Assembly: GCF_019145435.1 (NCBI RefSeq)
Contig: NZ_JAHSTS010000001.1
Coordinates: 510,001 to 574,000, forward strand
DNA: 64,000 nucleotides
Reading direction: 5' to 3'
DNA from: Pseudomonas ekonensis
Lineage (GTDB): Bacteria; Pseudomonadota; Gammaproteobacteria; Pseudomonadales; Pseudomonadaceae
The notes beneath the pieces are model-generated. The model was not told where the DNA came from. It made no database searches and saw nothing but the letters and a program-made list of their open reading frames with translations. The translations under genes were made by a program, and so were the position numbers. Shown piece after piece: positions 13,577 to 23,948 of the stretch; positions within the stretch are counted from its first letter, which is position 1; each line of letters starts with the position of its first letter.

Positions 13577-13963
13577 ATGGCTTACAGCGAAAAGGTCATC
13601 GACCACTACGAAAACCCGCGCAACGTCGGCAAGATGAACGCCGAAGACCCGGATGTCGGCACCGGCATGGTCGGCGCCCCGGCGTGCGGCGACGTGATGC
13701 GCCTGCAGATCAAGGTCAACGAGCAGGGCGTGATCGAAGACGCCAAGTTCAAGACCTACGGCTGCGGTTCGGCGATCGCTTCCAGCTCCCTGGCCACCGA
13801 GTGGATGAAGGGCAAGACCCTGGACGAAGCCGAAACCATCAAGAACACCCAGCTGGCTGAAGAACTGGCCCTGCCGCCGGTGAAGATCCACTGCTCCGTG
13901 CTCGCCGAGGACGCCATCAAGGCGGCCGTGCGCGACTACAAGCAGAAGAAAGGTTTGCTCTAA
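13577..13963 (+). CDS. iscU: Fe-S cluster scaffold IscU
   Basis: The scaffold on which [2Fe-2S] clusters are built before HscA/HscB release them. The 128-residue protein has the three assembly cysteines C37 (GAPACGD), C63 (YGCGSA) and C106 (IHCSVLAEDAI) and the HscA recognition motif LPPVK just before C106 (residues 99-103). Confidence 0.98.
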   Translation: MAYSEKVIDHYENPRNVGKMNAEDPDVGTGMVGAPACGDVMRLQIKVNEQGVIEDAKFKTYGCGSAIASSSLATEWMKGKTLDEAETIKNTQLAEELALPPVKIHCSVLAEDAIKAAVRDYKQKKGLL

Positions 13964-13994
13964 CAGCACACATCGCAAGATGTAAGGAGTCTCG

Positions 13995-14318
13995 ATGGCC
14001 ATCAGCATGACAGAAGCCGCCGCCAAGCACGTGCGCCGTTCCCTGGACGGTCGCGGCAAGGGCGAAGGGATCCGCTTGGGCGTCCGCACCACGGGCTGCT
14101 CGGGGCTGGCGTATGTGCTGGAATTCGTCGATGCCCTGGGCGAAGACGACCAGGTGTTCGAAAGCCATGGCGAAAAGGTGATCATCGATCCCAAGAGCCT
14201 GGCGTACCTGGACGGCACCGAACTCGATTTCGTCAAGGAAGGGTTGAACGAAGGCTTCAAGTTCAACAACCCCAACGTGCGCGGTGAGTGTGGCTGCGGC
14301 GAAAGCTTCAACGTCTGA
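13995..14318 (+). CDS. iscA: A-type Fe-S carrier IscA
   Basis: A 107-residue A-type carrier that receives or delivers clusters. The three conserved cysteines are at 35 (TTGCSGLAY) and at 99 and 101 in the C-terminal ECGCGESF motif. It sits between iscU and hscB in the standard order. Confidence 0.97.
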   Translation: MAISMTEAAAKHVRRSLDGRGKGEGIRLGVRTTGCSGLAYVLEFVDALGEDDQVFESHGEKVIIDPKSLAYLDGTELDFVKEGLNEGFKFNNPNVRGECGCGESFNV

Positions 14319-14326
14319 GGCCGCTC

Positions 14327-14848
14327 GTGGGTATTCCTTGTCATTTCGCCTTGTTTGACCTGCAACCGGATTTTCGCCTGGATCTCGAGCAGTTGGCCTC
14401 GCGCTACCGCGAGCTGGCGCGCGGCGTTCACCCAGACCGCTTCGCCGACGCCTCCGAGCGCGAGCAGCGGCTGGCGCTGGAGCAGTCCGCCCGGCTCAAC
14501 GAGGCGTACCAGACCCTCAAGAGCCCCCCGCAACGCGCGCGTTACCTGCTCACCATGAGCGGGCGCGAGCTGCCGCTGGAGGTGACGGTGCACGATCCGG
14601 AGTTCCTGCTGCAGCAGATGGAGCTGCGCGAGGAGCTCGAAGACCTGCAGGACAACGCCGACCTGGACGGTGTCGCCGCCTTCAAGCGCCGGCTGAAGGC
14701 CGCCCAGGACCGATTGAACGAAAGCTTCGCAGCCTGTTGGAACGACGCGGCGCAACGCGAGCAGGCCGAACGCCTGATGCGGCGCATGCAGTTCCTCGAC
14801 AAGCTCTCCTACGAAGTGCGCCAGCTAGAAGAGCGCCTCGACGATTAA
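14327..14848 (+). CDS. hscB: Fe-S co-chaperone HscB
   Basis: A J-domain protein that brings IscU to HscA and triggers its ATPase. The start is GTG, 8 nt after the iscA stop, giving (M)[15 protein letters not shown], matching the family N-terminus; an upstream in-frame reading overlaps iscA and is rejected. The HPD motif is in [10 protein letters not shown], and the C-terminal helical IscU-binding domain is present (173 aa in all). Confidence 0.95.
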   Translation: MGIPCHFALFDLQPDFRLDLEQLASRYRELARGVHPDRFADASEREQRLALEQSARLNEAYQTLKSPPQRARYLLTMSGRELPLEVTVHDPEFLLQQMELREELEDLQDNADLDGVAAFKRRLKAAQDRLNESFAACWNDAAQREQAERLMRRMQFLDKLSYEVRQLEERLDD

Positions 14849-14899
14849 CCCAGTGCCGCTCCGGTCGCACGCCTGATATACAGATAAGTCCTGATCACG

Positions 14900-16765
14900 A
14901 TGGCCCTACTGCAGATCGCCGAACCCGGCCAAAGTCCTCAACCGCACCAGCGCCGTCTGGCTGTGGGGATCGACTTGGGCACTACCAATTCGCTGGTCGC
15001 TGCGTTGCGCAGTGGTCTTTCCGATCCGCTGGCCGACGCCCAAGGGCAGGTGATCCTGCCGTCCGCCGTGCGGTATCACGCCGACCGCGTCGAGGTCGGC
15101 GAGTCGGCCAAGCTGGCCGCATCCGCAGACCCTCTGAACACCGTGCTGTCGGTCAAGCGCCTGATGGGGCGTGGCCTGTCCGACGTCAAGCAGCTGGGCG
15201 AGCAACTGCCGTACCGCTTCGTCGGCGGCGAGTCGCACATGCCGTTCATCGACACGGTTCAGGGGCCGAAGAGCCCGGTCGAAGTCTCCGCCGACATCCT
15301 GAAGGTGCTGCGCCAGCGCGCCGAAGCGACGCTGGGCGGCGAGCTGGTCGGTGCGGTGATCACGGTGCCGGCCTATTTCGATGATGCACAGCGCCAGGCC
15401 ACCAAGGACGCGGCGAAGCTCGCCGGTCTGAACGTGCTGCGCCTGCTCAACGAGCCGACCGCCGCCGCTGTGGCCTATGGCCTGGATCAGCATGCCGAAG
15501 GCCTGGTCGCGATCTACGACCTGGGCGGCGGCACCTTTGACATTTCCATCCTGCGCCTGACCGGCGGTGTCTTCGAAGTGCTGGCCACCGGCGGCGACAG
15601 CGCCCTGGGCGGCGATGACTTCGACCATGCCATCGCCGGCTGGATCATCGAGGGCGCCGGCCTGTCCGCCGACCTCGATCCGGGTGCGCAACGCAATCTG
15701 CTGCAGACCGCTTGCGCGGCCAAGGAAGCGCTGACCGATGCCGCTGCGGTTGAGGTGGTTCATGGCGACTGGAAGGCGCAACTGACCCGCGAAGCGTTCG
15801 ACGCGCTGATCGAGCCGATGGTCGCGCGCAGCCTCAAGGCTTGCCGCCGTGCCGTGCGTGATTCCGGCATTGAGCTGGAAGACGTTCACGCCGTGGTCAT
15901 GGTCGGCGGTTCGACCCGTGTGCCGCGTGTGCGCGAAGCCGTCGCCGAGGCCTTCGGCCGTCAGCCGCTGACCTCCATCGACCCGGATCAAGTGGTGGCC
16001 ATCGGGGCCGCGATCCAGGCCGACACCCTGGCCGGCAACAAGCGTGACGGCGGCGAACTGCTGCTGCTCGACGTGATTCCGCTGTCCCTGGGGCTGGAAA
16101 CCATGGGCGGGCTGATGGAGAAGGTGATTCCGCGCAACACCACCATCCCGGTCGCCCGCGCCCAGGATTTCACCACCTACAAAGACGGCCAGTCGGCCAT
16201 GGCGATCCATGTGCTGCAGGGCGAGCGCGAGCTGATCAGCGACTGCCGCTCCCTGGCGCGCTTCGAGCTGCGCGGGATTCCGGCGATGGTGGCCGGCGCG
16301 GCGAAGATCCGCGTGACCTTCCAGGTCGATGCCGACGGTCTGCTCAGCGTCTCCGCCCGTGAACTGGGCTCGGGCGTCGAGGCCAGCATCCAGGTCAAGC
16401 CGTCCTACGGCCTGACCGACGGCGAAATCGCCAAGATGCTCAAGGACTCGTTCCAGCACGCCAACGACGACAAGGTCGCCCGTGTCCTGCGCGAGCATCA
16501 GGTCGACGCCCAGCGCCTGGTCGAGGCAGTGCAGGCTGCCCTGGACGCCGACGGCGAGCGTCTGCTGGACGCCGAAGAACGCATGGTCATCGACCTGCAG
16601 GTGCAGGAACTGACCGAACTGATGAAGGGCACCGATGGCTTCGCCATCGAGCAGCAGACCAAGCGTCTGTCGCAAGTGACCGACGCCTTTGCCGCCCGCC
16701 GCCTGGATTCGACGGTGAAAGCCGCGCTGGCGGGGCGCAACCTGAATGAAATCGAGGATAACTGA
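14900..16765 (+). CDS. hscA: Fe-S assembly Hsp70 chaperone HscA
   Basis: A specialised DnaK homologue that uses ATP to release clusters from IscU through the LPPVK motif. The 621-residue protein has the Hsp70 signatures [13 protein letters not shown] and [11 protein letters not shown] and a substrate domain of the HscA type ([18 protein letters not shown]). Its stop overlaps the fdx start (TGATG). Confidence 0.97.
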   Translation: MALLQIAEPGQSPQPHQRRLAVGIDLGTTNSLVAALRSGLSDPLADAQGQVILPSAVRYHADRVEVGESAKLAASADPLNTVLSVKRLMGRGLSDVKQLGEQLPYRFVGGESHMPFIDTVQGPKSPVEVSADILKVLRQRAEATLGGELVGAVITVPAYFDDAQRQATKDAAKLAGLNVLRLLNEPTAAAVAYGLDQHAEGLVAIYDLGGGTFDISILRLTGGVFEVLATGGDSALGGDDFDHAIAGWIIEGAGLSADLDPGAQRNLLQTACAAKEALTDAAAVEVVHGDWKAQLTREAFDALIEPMVARSLKACRRAVRDSGIELEDVHAVVMVGGSTRVPRVREAVAEAFGRQPLTSIDPDQVVAIGAAIQADTLAGNKRDGGELLLLDVIPLSLGLETMGGLMEKVIPRNTTIPVARAQDFTTYKDGQSAMAIHVLQGERELISDCRSLARFELRGIPAMVAGAAKIRVTFQVDADGLLSVSARELGSGVEASIQVKPSYGLTDGEIAKMLKDSFQHANDDKVARVLREHQVDAQRLVEAVQAALDADGERLLDAEERMVIDLQVQELTELMKGTDGFAIEQQTKRLSQVTDAFAARRLDSTVKAALAGRNLNEIEDN

Positions 16766-17106
16766 TGCCGCAGGTCATTTTTCTGCCACACGAGAAGTTC
16801 TGCCCTGACGGCATGGTGGTCGAGGCCGAGCCCGGCACGTCCATTCTCGAACTGGCCCACGAGCACCACATCGAGATGGAAAGCGCCTGCGGCGGCGTTT
16901 GCGCCTGCACCACCTGTCACTGCATCATCCGCGAAGGTTTCGATTCGCTGGAAGAGGCCGACGAACTGGAAGAGGACTTCCTCGACCGTGCCTGGGGCCT
17001 GGAAGCCCAATCGCGCCTGGCCTGCCAGGCCATTGTCGGCGAGGAAGACCTGACCGTCGAAATCCCGAAATATTCGCTTAACCATGCGGCCGAAGCGCCG
17101 CACTGA
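16765..17106 (+). CDS. fdx: ISC-type [2Fe-2S] ferredoxin
   Basis: A 113-residue ferredoxin that supplies electrons for cluster assembly. Ligand cysteines are C42, C48 and C51 (SACGGVCACTTC) and C87 (SRLACQAI); additional cysteines at 46 and 53 are common in this family. The ATG overlaps the hscA stop codon. Confidence 0.97.
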   Translation: MPQVIFLPHEKFCPDGMVVEAEPGTSILELAHEHHIEMESACGGVCACTTCHCIIREGFDSLEEADELEEDFLDRAWGLEAQSRLACQAIVGEEDLTVEIPKYSLNHAAEAPH

Positions 17107-17120
17107 CTGGTAAGACTGTC

Positions 17121-17321
17121 ATGAGCTACGGCTGGAATGATGTTCAACGCATTGCAGAAGAGCTGGCCGAGGCCCATCCGGGCGTCGATCCGTACTCTGT
17201 CAATTTCGTCGACCTGCAAAAATGGATCATGGCGCTGCCGGATTTCGACAACGACTCGGGCCGTGTGGGCGAGAAGGTGTTGGAAGCGGTTCAGACGCTC
17301 TGGGCCGACGAGTTAGACTGA
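17121..17321 (+). CDS. iscX: Fe-S assembly protein IscX
   Basis: A small acidic protein (66 aa) that binds IscS and iron and tunes cluster assembly. It starts MSYGWNDVQRIAEELAE, and the DPYSVNFVDLQKWI region is typical. It is the last gene of the isc operon. Confidence 0.96.
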   Translation: MSYGWNDVQRIAEELAEAHPGVDPYSVNFVDLQKWIMALPDFDNDSGRVGEKVLEAVQTLWADELD

Positions 17322-17334
17322 TCGTCCTCGCAGG

Positions 17335-17374
17335 TTAGGCAATACCCAAGAACCCGCGTATAATTCGCGGGTTT
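17335..17374 (+). promoter_or_regulatory. Hairpin with embedded -10 box between iscX and ndk
   Basis: The inverted repeat aacccgcg...cgcgggtt (17351-17373) has the loop tataatt. TATAAT at 17359-17364 has a TTAGGC 18 bp upstream as a possible -35, and ndk starts 45 nt later. One segment may thus act as a weak terminator for isc transcripts and as the ndk promoter. There is no long T run. Confidence 0.5.
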
Positions 17375-17409
17375 AATTTTTCGCAAATTACCGTTTCTGG
17401 AGTTACACC

Positions 17410-17835
17410 ATGGCTGTTCAACGTACTTTCTCCATCATCAAGCCTGACGCCGTTGCAAAAGGCGCTGCCGGCGAAATCGTTACCCGTTTCGAAAAGGCTG
17501 GCCTGAAAGTGGTTGCTTCGAAAATGAAGCAACTGTCCAAAGCCGAAGCCGAAGGTTTCTACGCTGAGCACAAAGAGCGCGGTTTCTTCGGTGACCTGGT
17601 TGCTTTCATGATCTCCGGTCCAGTGGTCGTTCAGGTTCTGGAAGGCGAAAACGCCATCGCTCGCAACCGTGAGCTGATGGGCGCCACCAACCCTAAAGAA
17701 GCTGCTGCCGGCACCATCCGCGCTGACTTCGCTGAATCGATCGACGCCAACGCCGTTCACGGTTCGGACTCCGAAGCCGCTGCCGCTCGCGAAATCTCGT
17801 ACTTCTTCGCAGCTACCGAAGTAACCACTCGCTAA
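17410..17835 (+). CDS. ndk: Nucleoside diphosphate kinase
   Basis: Transfers the terminal phosphate of ATP to other (d)NDPs. The 141-residue protein has the active-site histidine H117 in NAVHGSDS and the N-terminal [12 protein letters not shown] strand-loop. Codon use is strikingly biased toward a few preferred codons, as expected for a highly expressed gene. Confidence 0.98.
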   Translation: MAVQRTFSIIKPDAVAKGAAGEIVTRFEKAGLKVVASKMKQLSKAEAEGFYAEHKERGFFGDLVAFMISGPVVVQVLEGENAIARNRELMGATNPKEAAAGTIRADFAESIDANAVHGSDSEAAAAREISYFFAATEVTTR

Positions 17836-17864
17836 GCATTGGCTTAAAGAGTGAAGGTGAATCC

Positions 17865-19013
17865 ATGACGACATCGACTGCTAAAACCAACCTGCTGGGT
17901 CTGACCCAGCCGGAAATGGAAAAATTCTTCGACTCAATCGGGGAGAAGCGTTTCCGTGCCGGTCAGGTTATGAAATGGATTCACCACTTTGGCGTGGATG
18001 ATTTCGACGCCATGACGAACGTCGGCAAGGCCTTGCGCGAGAAGCTCAAGGCCGTTGCCGAAATTCGTGGTCCCGAAGTGGTCAGCGAGGACATCTCCAG
18101 CGACGGCACCCGCAAGTGGGTGGTGCGCGTGGCGTCCGGCAGCTGTGTCGAGACCGTGTACATTCCCCAGGGCAAGCGCGGCACCCTCTGCGTTTCGTCC
18201 CAGGCAGGCTGTGCCCTGGACTGCAGTTTCTGCTCCACCGGCAAGCAAGGCTTCAACAGCAACCTCACCGCCGCCGAAGTCATCGGCCAGGTGTGGATCG
18301 CGAACAAATCCTTCGGCAGCGTTCCGGCCACCATCGACCGCGCCATCACCAACGTGGTGATGATGGGCATGGGCGAACCGCTGCTGAACTTCGACAACGT
18401 CGTGGCCGCCATGCATCTGATGATGGATGACCTGGGCTACGGGATCTCCAAGCGCCGCGTGACCCTGTCCACGTCGGGTGTGGTGCCGATGATCGATGAG
18501 CTGGCCAAGCACATCGACGTGTCCCTGGCGTTGTCCCTGCACGCACCGAACGACGCATTGCGCAACCAGTTGGTGCCGATCAACAAGAAGTACCCGCTCA
18601 AGATGCTGCTCGACTCGTGCGTGCGCTACATGTCCGCCCTGGGCGAGAAGCGTGTGCTGACCATCGAGTACACCTTGCTCAAGGACGTCAACGACAAGCT
18701 CGAGCATGCGGTCGAGATGATCGAGCTGCTCAAGGACATCCCCTGCAAGATCAACCTGATCCCGTTCAACCCGTTCCCGCATTCCGGGTACGAGCGGCCG
18801 AGCAACAACGCCATCCGCCGGTTCCAGGATCAGCTTCACCACGCAGGCTTCAACGTCACCGTGCGCACCACCCGTGGTGAGGACATCGACGCCGCCTGCG
18901 GTCAATTGGTAGGACAGGTGCTGGATCGCACCCGTCGCAGCGAACGCTACATCGCGGTGCGCGAATTGAGCGCCGACGGCGATCTGGCGCAGAACGCCGC
19001 GAACACTCACTAA
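17865..19013 (+). CDS. rlmN: Dual-specificity 23S rRNA/tRNA adenine C2-methyltransferase RlmN
   Basis: A radical-SAM enzyme that methylates C2 of A2503 in 23S rRNA and A37 of some tRNAs. The cluster-binding cysteines C116, C120 and C123 lie in [15 protein letters not shown], and the C-terminal catalytic cysteine is in DIDAACGQL. The protein has 382 residues. It is 30 nt after ndk and 12 nt before pilW. Confidence 0.97.
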   Translation: MTTSTAKTNLLGLTQPEMEKFFDSIGEKRFRAGQVMKWIHHFGVDDFDAMTNVGKALREKLKAVAEIRGPEVVSEDISSDGTRKWVVRVASGSCVETVYIPQGKRGTLCVSSQAGCALDCSFCSTGKQGFNSNLTAAEVIGQVWIANKSFGSVPATIDRAITNVVMMGMGEPLLNFDNVVAAMHLMMDDLGYGISKRRVTLSTSGVVPMIDELAKHIDVSLALSLHAPNDALRNQLVPINKKYPLKMLLDSCVRYMSALGEKRVLTIEYTLLKDVNDKLEHAVEMIELLKDIPCKINLIPFNPFPHSGYERPSNNAIRRFQDQLHHAGFNVTVRTTRGEDIDAACGQLVGQVLDRTRRSERYIAVRELSADGDLAQNAANTH

Positions 19014-19025
19014 GAGAGGATCTCT

Positions 19026-19784
19026 ATGTCCCTGCGCTTCGCGCTGCTGTTGCTGTTGGCCAGCCTCTGTGCTGGCTGTGTCCTGTCGGGCGACTACAAC
19101 CCGATGAAGACCAGCAAGGGCCGCGACGAGGCGCGGGCTGCCTACGTGCAGTTGGGACTGGGTTATTTGCAACAGGGTATGACCGAACGGGCCAAGGTGC
19201 CGCTCAAGAAGGCCCTGGAGCTGGACGGCTCGGATGCCGACGCCAACGCCGCCCTGGCGCTGGTGTTCCAGGCCGAGCTGGAGCCTCAGCTGGCCGACGA
19301 GCACTTTCGCAAGGCGCTGTCCTCCCGTCCCGCCGATGCCCGGATCCTCAACAACTACGGCAGTTTTCTCTACGAGCAGCAGCGTTACAAGGACGCCTAC
19401 GAGCGATTTGAACAGGCGGCCGCCGATACCCTGTATCCTGAGCGTTCCCGGGTCTTCGAGAACCTCGGCATGACCGCGGCGAAGCTCGGCCAGCGCGACC
19501 TGGCGCAGCAACAGCTGGAAAAGGCGCTGCGCCTGAACCGCCAACAGCCGCGGGCGTTGCTGGAAATGGCTGAGTTGTCCTTCGAAGACAGGCATTATGT
19601 GCCCGCGCGAGACTATTACGACCGTTACAGCCAGTTGTCCGAGCAGAACGCACGCAGCCTGTTGCTCGGCGTGCGGCTGGCGAAAGTGTTTGAAGATCGC
19701 GACAAGGCCGCCAGTTACGGCCTGCAACTAAAACGACTCTATCCCGGTACGCCGGAATATCAGCAATACCTGTCGGAGCAATGA
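19026..19784 (+). CDS. pilW: Type IV pilus biogenesis lipoprotein PilW (PilF), secretin pilotin
   Basis: An outer-membrane lipoprotein that helps localise and multimerise the PilQ secretin. A lipobox LCAGC gives a mature N-terminal cysteine at about residue 18, and TPR repeats fill the rest (for example AYVQLGLGYLQQGMTERAKVPLKKAL). The 252-residue length fits. The stop overlaps the rodZ start region (ATGATG). Confidence 0.92.
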   Translation: MSLRFALLLLLASLCAGCVLSGDYNPMKTSKGRDEARAAYVQLGLGYLQQGMTERAKVPLKKALELDGSDADANAALALVFQAELEPQLADEHFRKALSSRPADARILNNYGSFLYEQQRYKDAYERFEQAAADTLYPERSRVFENLGMTAAKLGQRDLAQQQLEKALRLNRQQPRALLEMAELSFEDRHYVPARDYYDRYSQLSEQNARSLLLGVRLAKVFEDRDKAASYGLQLKRLYPGTPEYQQYLSEQ

Positions 19785-20839
19785 TGAAAGCGGCGCATCC
19801 CGAAGTTGTAGCAGCGACTCGCGTTAACCCCGGTGAGACCTTGCGCCAGGCCCGCGAAAGCAATGGCTGGTCGCTGGCCGAAGTGGCCCTCAAGCTCAAC
19901 CTCACCGTGACTTCCCTGAGCAACCTCGAAGCCGGCGCGTTCGACAAACTGCCGGGGCATACCTTCGCTCGCGGCTACATTCGCGCCTACGCCAAATTGC
20001 TCGGCATGGATCAGGCTGTCCTGGTCCAGCAGTTCGACCAGTCCACCGGCACCGACTCCCAGGGCAGCAACGTGCACAGCCTGGGACGGATCGAGGAGCC
20101 GGTGCGGGTTTCCCACACCATCTTGCGCATCGTCAGCCTGTTGCTGCTGATCGCGGTCATCGGCGGCGGTTTCGTCTGGTGGCAGGATCAGACCTCGCTG
20201 CGCACCAAGGACCTGATCGGCCTGGCTCCGGAGCACGTCGAAGTCGAAGGCGCCGACGGCACCACCCAGATCCACCCGCTGGACGAGCCGGAAGACCAGG
20301 CTGTCGAAGAGGGCCAGGCCGAGGCTTCCGCCCCGCTGGCGCTGCCGCAGGGCGAAACCTCCACTGAAACCGCCGCGGAAGCGACCGGCACCGAAGCGGC
20401 CGCTGCGCAGACTGCGCCAGCGGCTCCTGCTCCGACTGCAACGCCTGCCGCCCCGGTTCACACGCCGGCGCCGGTCGTCGCCGCGCCTGCCCCTGTTGCT
20501 CCGGCCGCCCCCGCGCCAGCCGTTGTCGCCCCGGCGGCTCCGGTCGTCCAGGCGCCTGCGCCGGTGACGGCGCCAGCCGCGCCGGTCGCCGGCCAGGGCC
20601 AGGGCCAGGTACAAGTGCAGTTCACCGCCGATTGCTGGACGCAAGTCACCGACGGCAGCGGCAAGGTGCTGTTCAGCGGGCTGAAGCGCAAGGGCGACAG
20701 CCTGTCGGTCGCCGGCAAGCCTCCGTTCGCGGTGCGCCTGGGCTATGCCCGCGGCGCTCAGGTCAGCTACAACGGCCAGGCGGTCGATGTGGCTCCGTTC
20801 ACCAGTGGCGAGACCGCTCGCCTGAAGTTGGGTCAATAA
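19784..20839 (+). CDS. rodZ: Cytoskeletal protein RodZ
   Basis: A membrane protein linking MreB to the elongation machinery. Layout: an N-terminal Xre-like helix-turn-helix (about 15-80, GETLRQARESNGWSLAEVA), one transmembrane segment at about 113-132, a long Ala/Pro-rich periplasmic linker, and a C-terminal beta domain (DUF4115) with FTADCWTQVTDGSGKVLFSG. Two tandem ATGs exist; GGAG at 19775-19778 spaces better to the second. The Pro/Ala linker is likely to vary in length between strains. Confidence 0.93.
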   Translation: MKAAHPEVVAATRVNPGETLRQARESNGWSLAEVALKLNLTVTSLSNLEAGAFDKLPGHTFARGYIRAYAKLLGMDQAVLVQQFDQSTGTDSQGSNVHSLGRIEEPVRVSHTILRIVSLLLLIAVIGGGFVWWQDQTSLRTKDLIGLAPEHVEVEGADGTTQIHPLDEPEDQAVEEGQAEASAPLALPQGETSTETAAEATGTEAAAAQTAPAAPAPTATPAAPVHTPAPVVAAPAPVAPAAPAPAVVAPAAPVVQAPAPVTAPAAPVAGQGQGQVQVQFTADCWTQVTDGSGKVLFSGLKRKGDSLSVAGKPPFAVRLGYARGAQVSYNGQAVDVAPFTSGETARLKLGQ

Positions 20840-20842
20840 GTC

Positions 20843-21952
20843 ATGCACGGCGAATCTCCAATCAAACGGCGCGTATCGCGCAAGATCTGGGTCGGCAACG
20901 TGCCGGTGGGCGGCGATGCGCCCATCGCAGTGCAGAGCATGACCAACAGCGACACCAATGACGTCGCCGCCACCGTCGCCCAGATCAACCGTCTGGAAGC
21001 CGCCGGCGTCGACATCGTGCGCGTGTCGGTGCCGGACATGGACGCCGCCGAGGCGTTCGGCAAGATCAAGCAACTGGTCAAGGTTCCGCTGGTCGCCGAC
21101 ATCCACTTCGACTACAAGATCGCGCTGCGCGTGGCTGAGCTGGGTGTTGACTGCCTGCGGATCAACCCGGGCAACATCGGCCGCGAAGACCGCGTGCGTG
21201 CGGTGGTCGACGCCGCCCGCGACCGCGGCATCCCGATCCGCATCGGCGTGAACGCCGGTTCCCTGGAAAAGGACCTGCAGAAGAAATACGGCGAGCCGAC
21301 ACCGGCCGCGCTGGTCGAGTCGGCCCTGCGTCACGTCGAGCACCTCGAACGCCTGAACTTCCAGGACTTCAAGGTCAGCGTAAAAGCCTCCGACGTGTTC
21401 ATGGCCGTCGAAGCGTACCGCCTGCTGGCCAAGGAAATCGTCCAGCCGCTGCACCTGGGCATCACCGAAGCCGGCGGATTGCGCTCGGGCACGGTGAAAT
21501 CCGCCGTGGGCCTCGGTATGCTGCTCGCCGAAGGGATCGGTGACACCATCCGCATCTCGCTGGCGGCCGACCCGGTCGAGGAAGTGAAAGTCGGCTACGA
21601 CATCCTCAAGTCCTTGCATTTGCGTTCCCGAGGCATCAACTTCATCGCCTGCCCGAGCTGCTCTCGCCAGAACTTCGACGTGGTCAAGACCATGAACGAG
21701 CTGGAAGGGCGCCTCGAAGACCTGCTGGTGCCGCTGGATGTCGCGGTGATCGGCTGCGTGGTCAACGGCCCAGGCGAAGCCAAGGAAGCCCATATCGGCT
21801 TGACCGGCGGCACGCCGAACCTGATTTACATCGACGGCAAGCCGTCGCAGAAACTGACGAACGACAATCTGGTGGACGAGCTGGAAAAGCTGATCCGCGA
21901 GAAGGCGGCCGAAAAGGTCGAAGCCGACGCTGCGGTCATCGCGCGCGGCTGA
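20843..21952 (+). CDS. ispG: 4-hydroxy-3-methylbut-2-enyl diphosphate synthase (flavodoxin) IspG
   Basis: A [4Fe-4S] enzyme of the MEP isoprenoid pathway that reduces the cyclic diphosphate MEcPP to HMBPP. At 369 residues it has the bacterial length without the plant insert. Cluster cysteines are in CPSCSRQ and in [10 protein letters not shown]. It lies 3 nt after rodZ. Its need for clusters ties it functionally to the isc operon upstream. Confidence 0.97.
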   Translation: MHGESPIKRRVSRKIWVGNVPVGGDAPIAVQSMTNSDTNDVAATVAQINRLEAAGVDIVRVSVPDMDAAEAFGKIKQLVKVPLVADIHFDYKIALRVAELGVDCLRINPGNIGREDRVRAVVDAARDRGIPIRIGVNAGSLEKDLQKKYGEPTPAALVESALRHVEHLERLNFQDFKVSVKASDVFMAVEAYRLLAKEIVQPLHLGITEAGGLRSGTVKSAVGLGMLLAEGIGDTIRISLAADPVEEVKVGYDILKSLHLRSRGINFIACPSCSRQNFDVVKTMNELEGRLEDLLVPLDVAVIGCVVNGPGEAKEAHIGLTGGTPNLIYIDGKPSQKLTNDNLVDELEKLIREKAAEKVEADAAVIARG

Positions 21953-21974
21953 TCGAACGAATTAAGGAATCTTT

Positions 21975-23264
21975 GTGAGCAAGTCTCTGCAAGCCATCCG
22001 TGGCATGAACGACATCCTGCCCGAGCAGACACCGGTATGGCGCTATTTCGAAGGCACCGTTTCGCGTCTGCTGGACAACTACGGCTACCGCCAGATCCGC
22101 ATGCCGATCGTCGAGTTCACCGAGCTGTTCAAGCGCTCGATCGGCGAAGTGACCGACATCGTCGAAAAAGAGATGTACACCTTCGAGGACCGTAACGGCG
22201 ACTCCCTGACCCTGCGTCCGGAAGGCACCGCCGCCTGCGTGCGCGCTGTGCTGGAGCACGGCATCACCGGGGGCGGCCAGGTGCAGAAGCTGTGGTACAT
22301 CGGCCCGATGTTCCGTCACGAGCGTCCGCAGAAAGGCCGTTACCGCCAGTTCCACCAGATCGGCCTGGAAGTGTTCAACCTGGACGGCCCGGACATCGAC
22401 GCCGAACTGATCGTGCTGACCTGGCGCCTGTGGGGCGAGCTGGGCATCCGCGATGCGGTCAAGCTTGAACTCAACAGCCTGGGCACCAGCGAGTCCCGCG
22501 CCCGTTACCGCGATGCGCTGGTCGAGTACCTCTCGGCGCACCACGACAAACTGGACGAAGACAGCCAGCGCCGCCTCAAGACCAACCCGCTGCGCGTGCT
22601 CGACACCAAGAACGCCGACACCCAGGCCGTGCTGGTCGGTGCGCCGAAGATGGCGGACTACCTGGACGACGAGTCCCGCGCGCACTTCGAAGGCCTGAAG
22701 GCCCGTCTGGATGCCGTCGGCATTCCGTACGTGCTCAATCCGAAGCTGGTCCGCGGCCTCGACTACTACAGCAAGACCGTGTTCGAGTGGGTCACCGACA
22801 AGCTGGGCGCCCAGGGCACCGTGTGCGCGGGCGGCCGTTACGACGGCCTGGTCGAGCAGATGGGCGGCAAGCCGACCGCAGGCGTCGGTTTCGCCATGGG
22901 CATCGAGCGTCTTGTGCTGCTGCTGGAAACCCTGGAGCAGATCCCGGAAGAGATCTCCCGGCAGGTGGACGTCTACCTCTGCGCCTTCGGCGAAGAGGCC
23001 GAACTGGCCGGGCTGGCCTTGGCCGAGCGCGTGCGTGACGCGCTGCCGAACCTGCGCCTGCAGGTCAACGCCGGCGCCGGCAGCTTCAAGAGCCAGTTCA
23101 AGAAAGCCGACAAGAGCGGTGCGCTGTTCGCGCTGATCCTCGGCGACGACGAAATGGCCCAGCGCACGGTCGGCGTCAAACCCCTGCGTGGCCAGGGCGA
23201 ACAACAAAACATCGGCTGGGATGCGCTCGCTGCGCACCTGGCCACCTGCGTCGTGCAGGGTTGA
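21975..23264 (+). CDS. hisS: Histidyl-tRNA synthetase
   Basis: A class II aminoacyl-tRNA synthetase of 429 residues. Visible are motif 2 ([19 protein letters not shown]), the histidine-binding [15 protein letters not shown] and motif 3 ([15 protein letters not shown]). The start is GTG, preceded by TAAGGAA. An ATG-initiated alternative is not better placed. Confidence 0.97.
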   Translation: MSKSLQAIRGMNDILPEQTPVWRYFEGTVSRLLDNYGYRQIRMPIVEFTELFKRSIGEVTDIVEKEMYTFEDRNGDSLTLRPEGTAACVRAVLEHGITGGGQVQKLWYIGPMFRHERPQKGRYRQFHQIGLEVFNLDGPDIDAELIVLTWRLWGELGIRDAVKLELNSLGTSESRARYRDALVEYLSAHHDKLDEDSQRRLKTNPLRVLDTKNADTQAVLVGAPKMADYLDDESRAHFEGLKARLDAVGIPYVLNPKLVRGLDYYSKTVFEWVTDKLGAQGTVCAGGRYDGLVEQMGGKPTAGVGFAMGIERLVLLLETLEQIPEEISRQVDVYLCAFGEEAELAGLALAERVRDALPNLRLQVNAGAGSFKSQFKKADKSGALFALILGDDEMAQRTVGVKPLRGQGEQQNIGWDALAAHLATCVVQG

Positions 23265-23305
23265 AGCTGTCAAACAGCCGAATTAGCGATCAAAGGAGTA
23301 TTGGG

Positions 23306-23947
23306 GTGTCGAGTACCGAAGACGAACAGTTGGCGGATTTGAAGGACTGGTGGGCACGCAACGGCAAACCTCTGGTCACCGGCGGCCTGTTGGCGCTGGT
23401 CATCGTGTTCGGCTGGCAGGCTTTTCACAAGTACCAGAGCAACCAGGCGCAGGGCGCTTCGGTGCTCTATCAGCAATTGCTGGAAACCACGCTGACCCCT
23501 GACGGCAAGCCTGACGCCGCCCGCGTCACGGACCTGGCCGGCAAGCTCAACAGCGAATTCGGCGGCAGCGCCTACGCGCAGTACGGCAGCCTGTTCGTGG
23601 CCAAGGTGGCCGTCGACAGCGGCAAGCTGGACGATGCGGCGACCGAGCTCAAGGCCATCATCGACAAGCCGGCCAACCCGGCGCTGGGCGAAATCGCCCG
23701 TCAGCGCATGGCGCAGGTGCTGGGTGCGCAGAACAAGGCCGACGAAGCCCTGAAGCTGCTCGAAGGCGACGCCGACAAGGCGTTCCTCGCCACCCGCGAA
23801 GAACTCAAGGGCGACCTGCTGGTGCAGCTGGGCCGTACCGACGAAGCGAACGCGGCGTATCAAAAGGCCAAGGCGGCGCTGTCGGACGAGGCAGCGGTCG
23901 GTGGCCTTCAAATCAAGCTGGACGACCTGGCCAAAGGGGATGCGTGA
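23306..23947 (+). CDS. yfgM: YfgM-like tetratricopeptide ancillary SecYEG protein
   Basis: An inner-membrane protein with a short cytoplasmic N-terminus, one membrane segment (GGLLALVIVFGWQAFHKY, about residues 24-41) and a periplasmic TPR-like domain. E. coli YfgM associates with SecYEG and periplasmic chaperones. The start is GTG (VSSTEDEQLADLKDWW) with AAGGAG at 23293-23298; a reading that begins inside hisS is rejected. 213 residues. It sits between hisS and bamB as in E. coli. Confidence 0.92.
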   Translation: MSSTEDEQLADLKDWWARNGKPLVTGGLLALVIVFGWQAFHKYQSNQAQGASVLYQQLLETTLTPDGKPDAARVTDLAGKLNSEFGGSAYAQYGSLFVAKVAVDSGKLDDAATELKAIIDKPANPALGEIARQRMAQVLGAQNKADEALKLLEGDADKAFLATREELKGDLLVQLGRTDEANAAYQKAKAALSDEAAVGGLQIKLDDLAKGDA

Positions 23948-23948
23948 C

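Noticed and set aside
14906..21793. Long antisense frames over hscA, rlmN-pilW and rodZ-ispG (589-677 codons)
   Set aside because: They cross real gene boundaries and show His/Gln/Arg/Gly-biased shadow composition.
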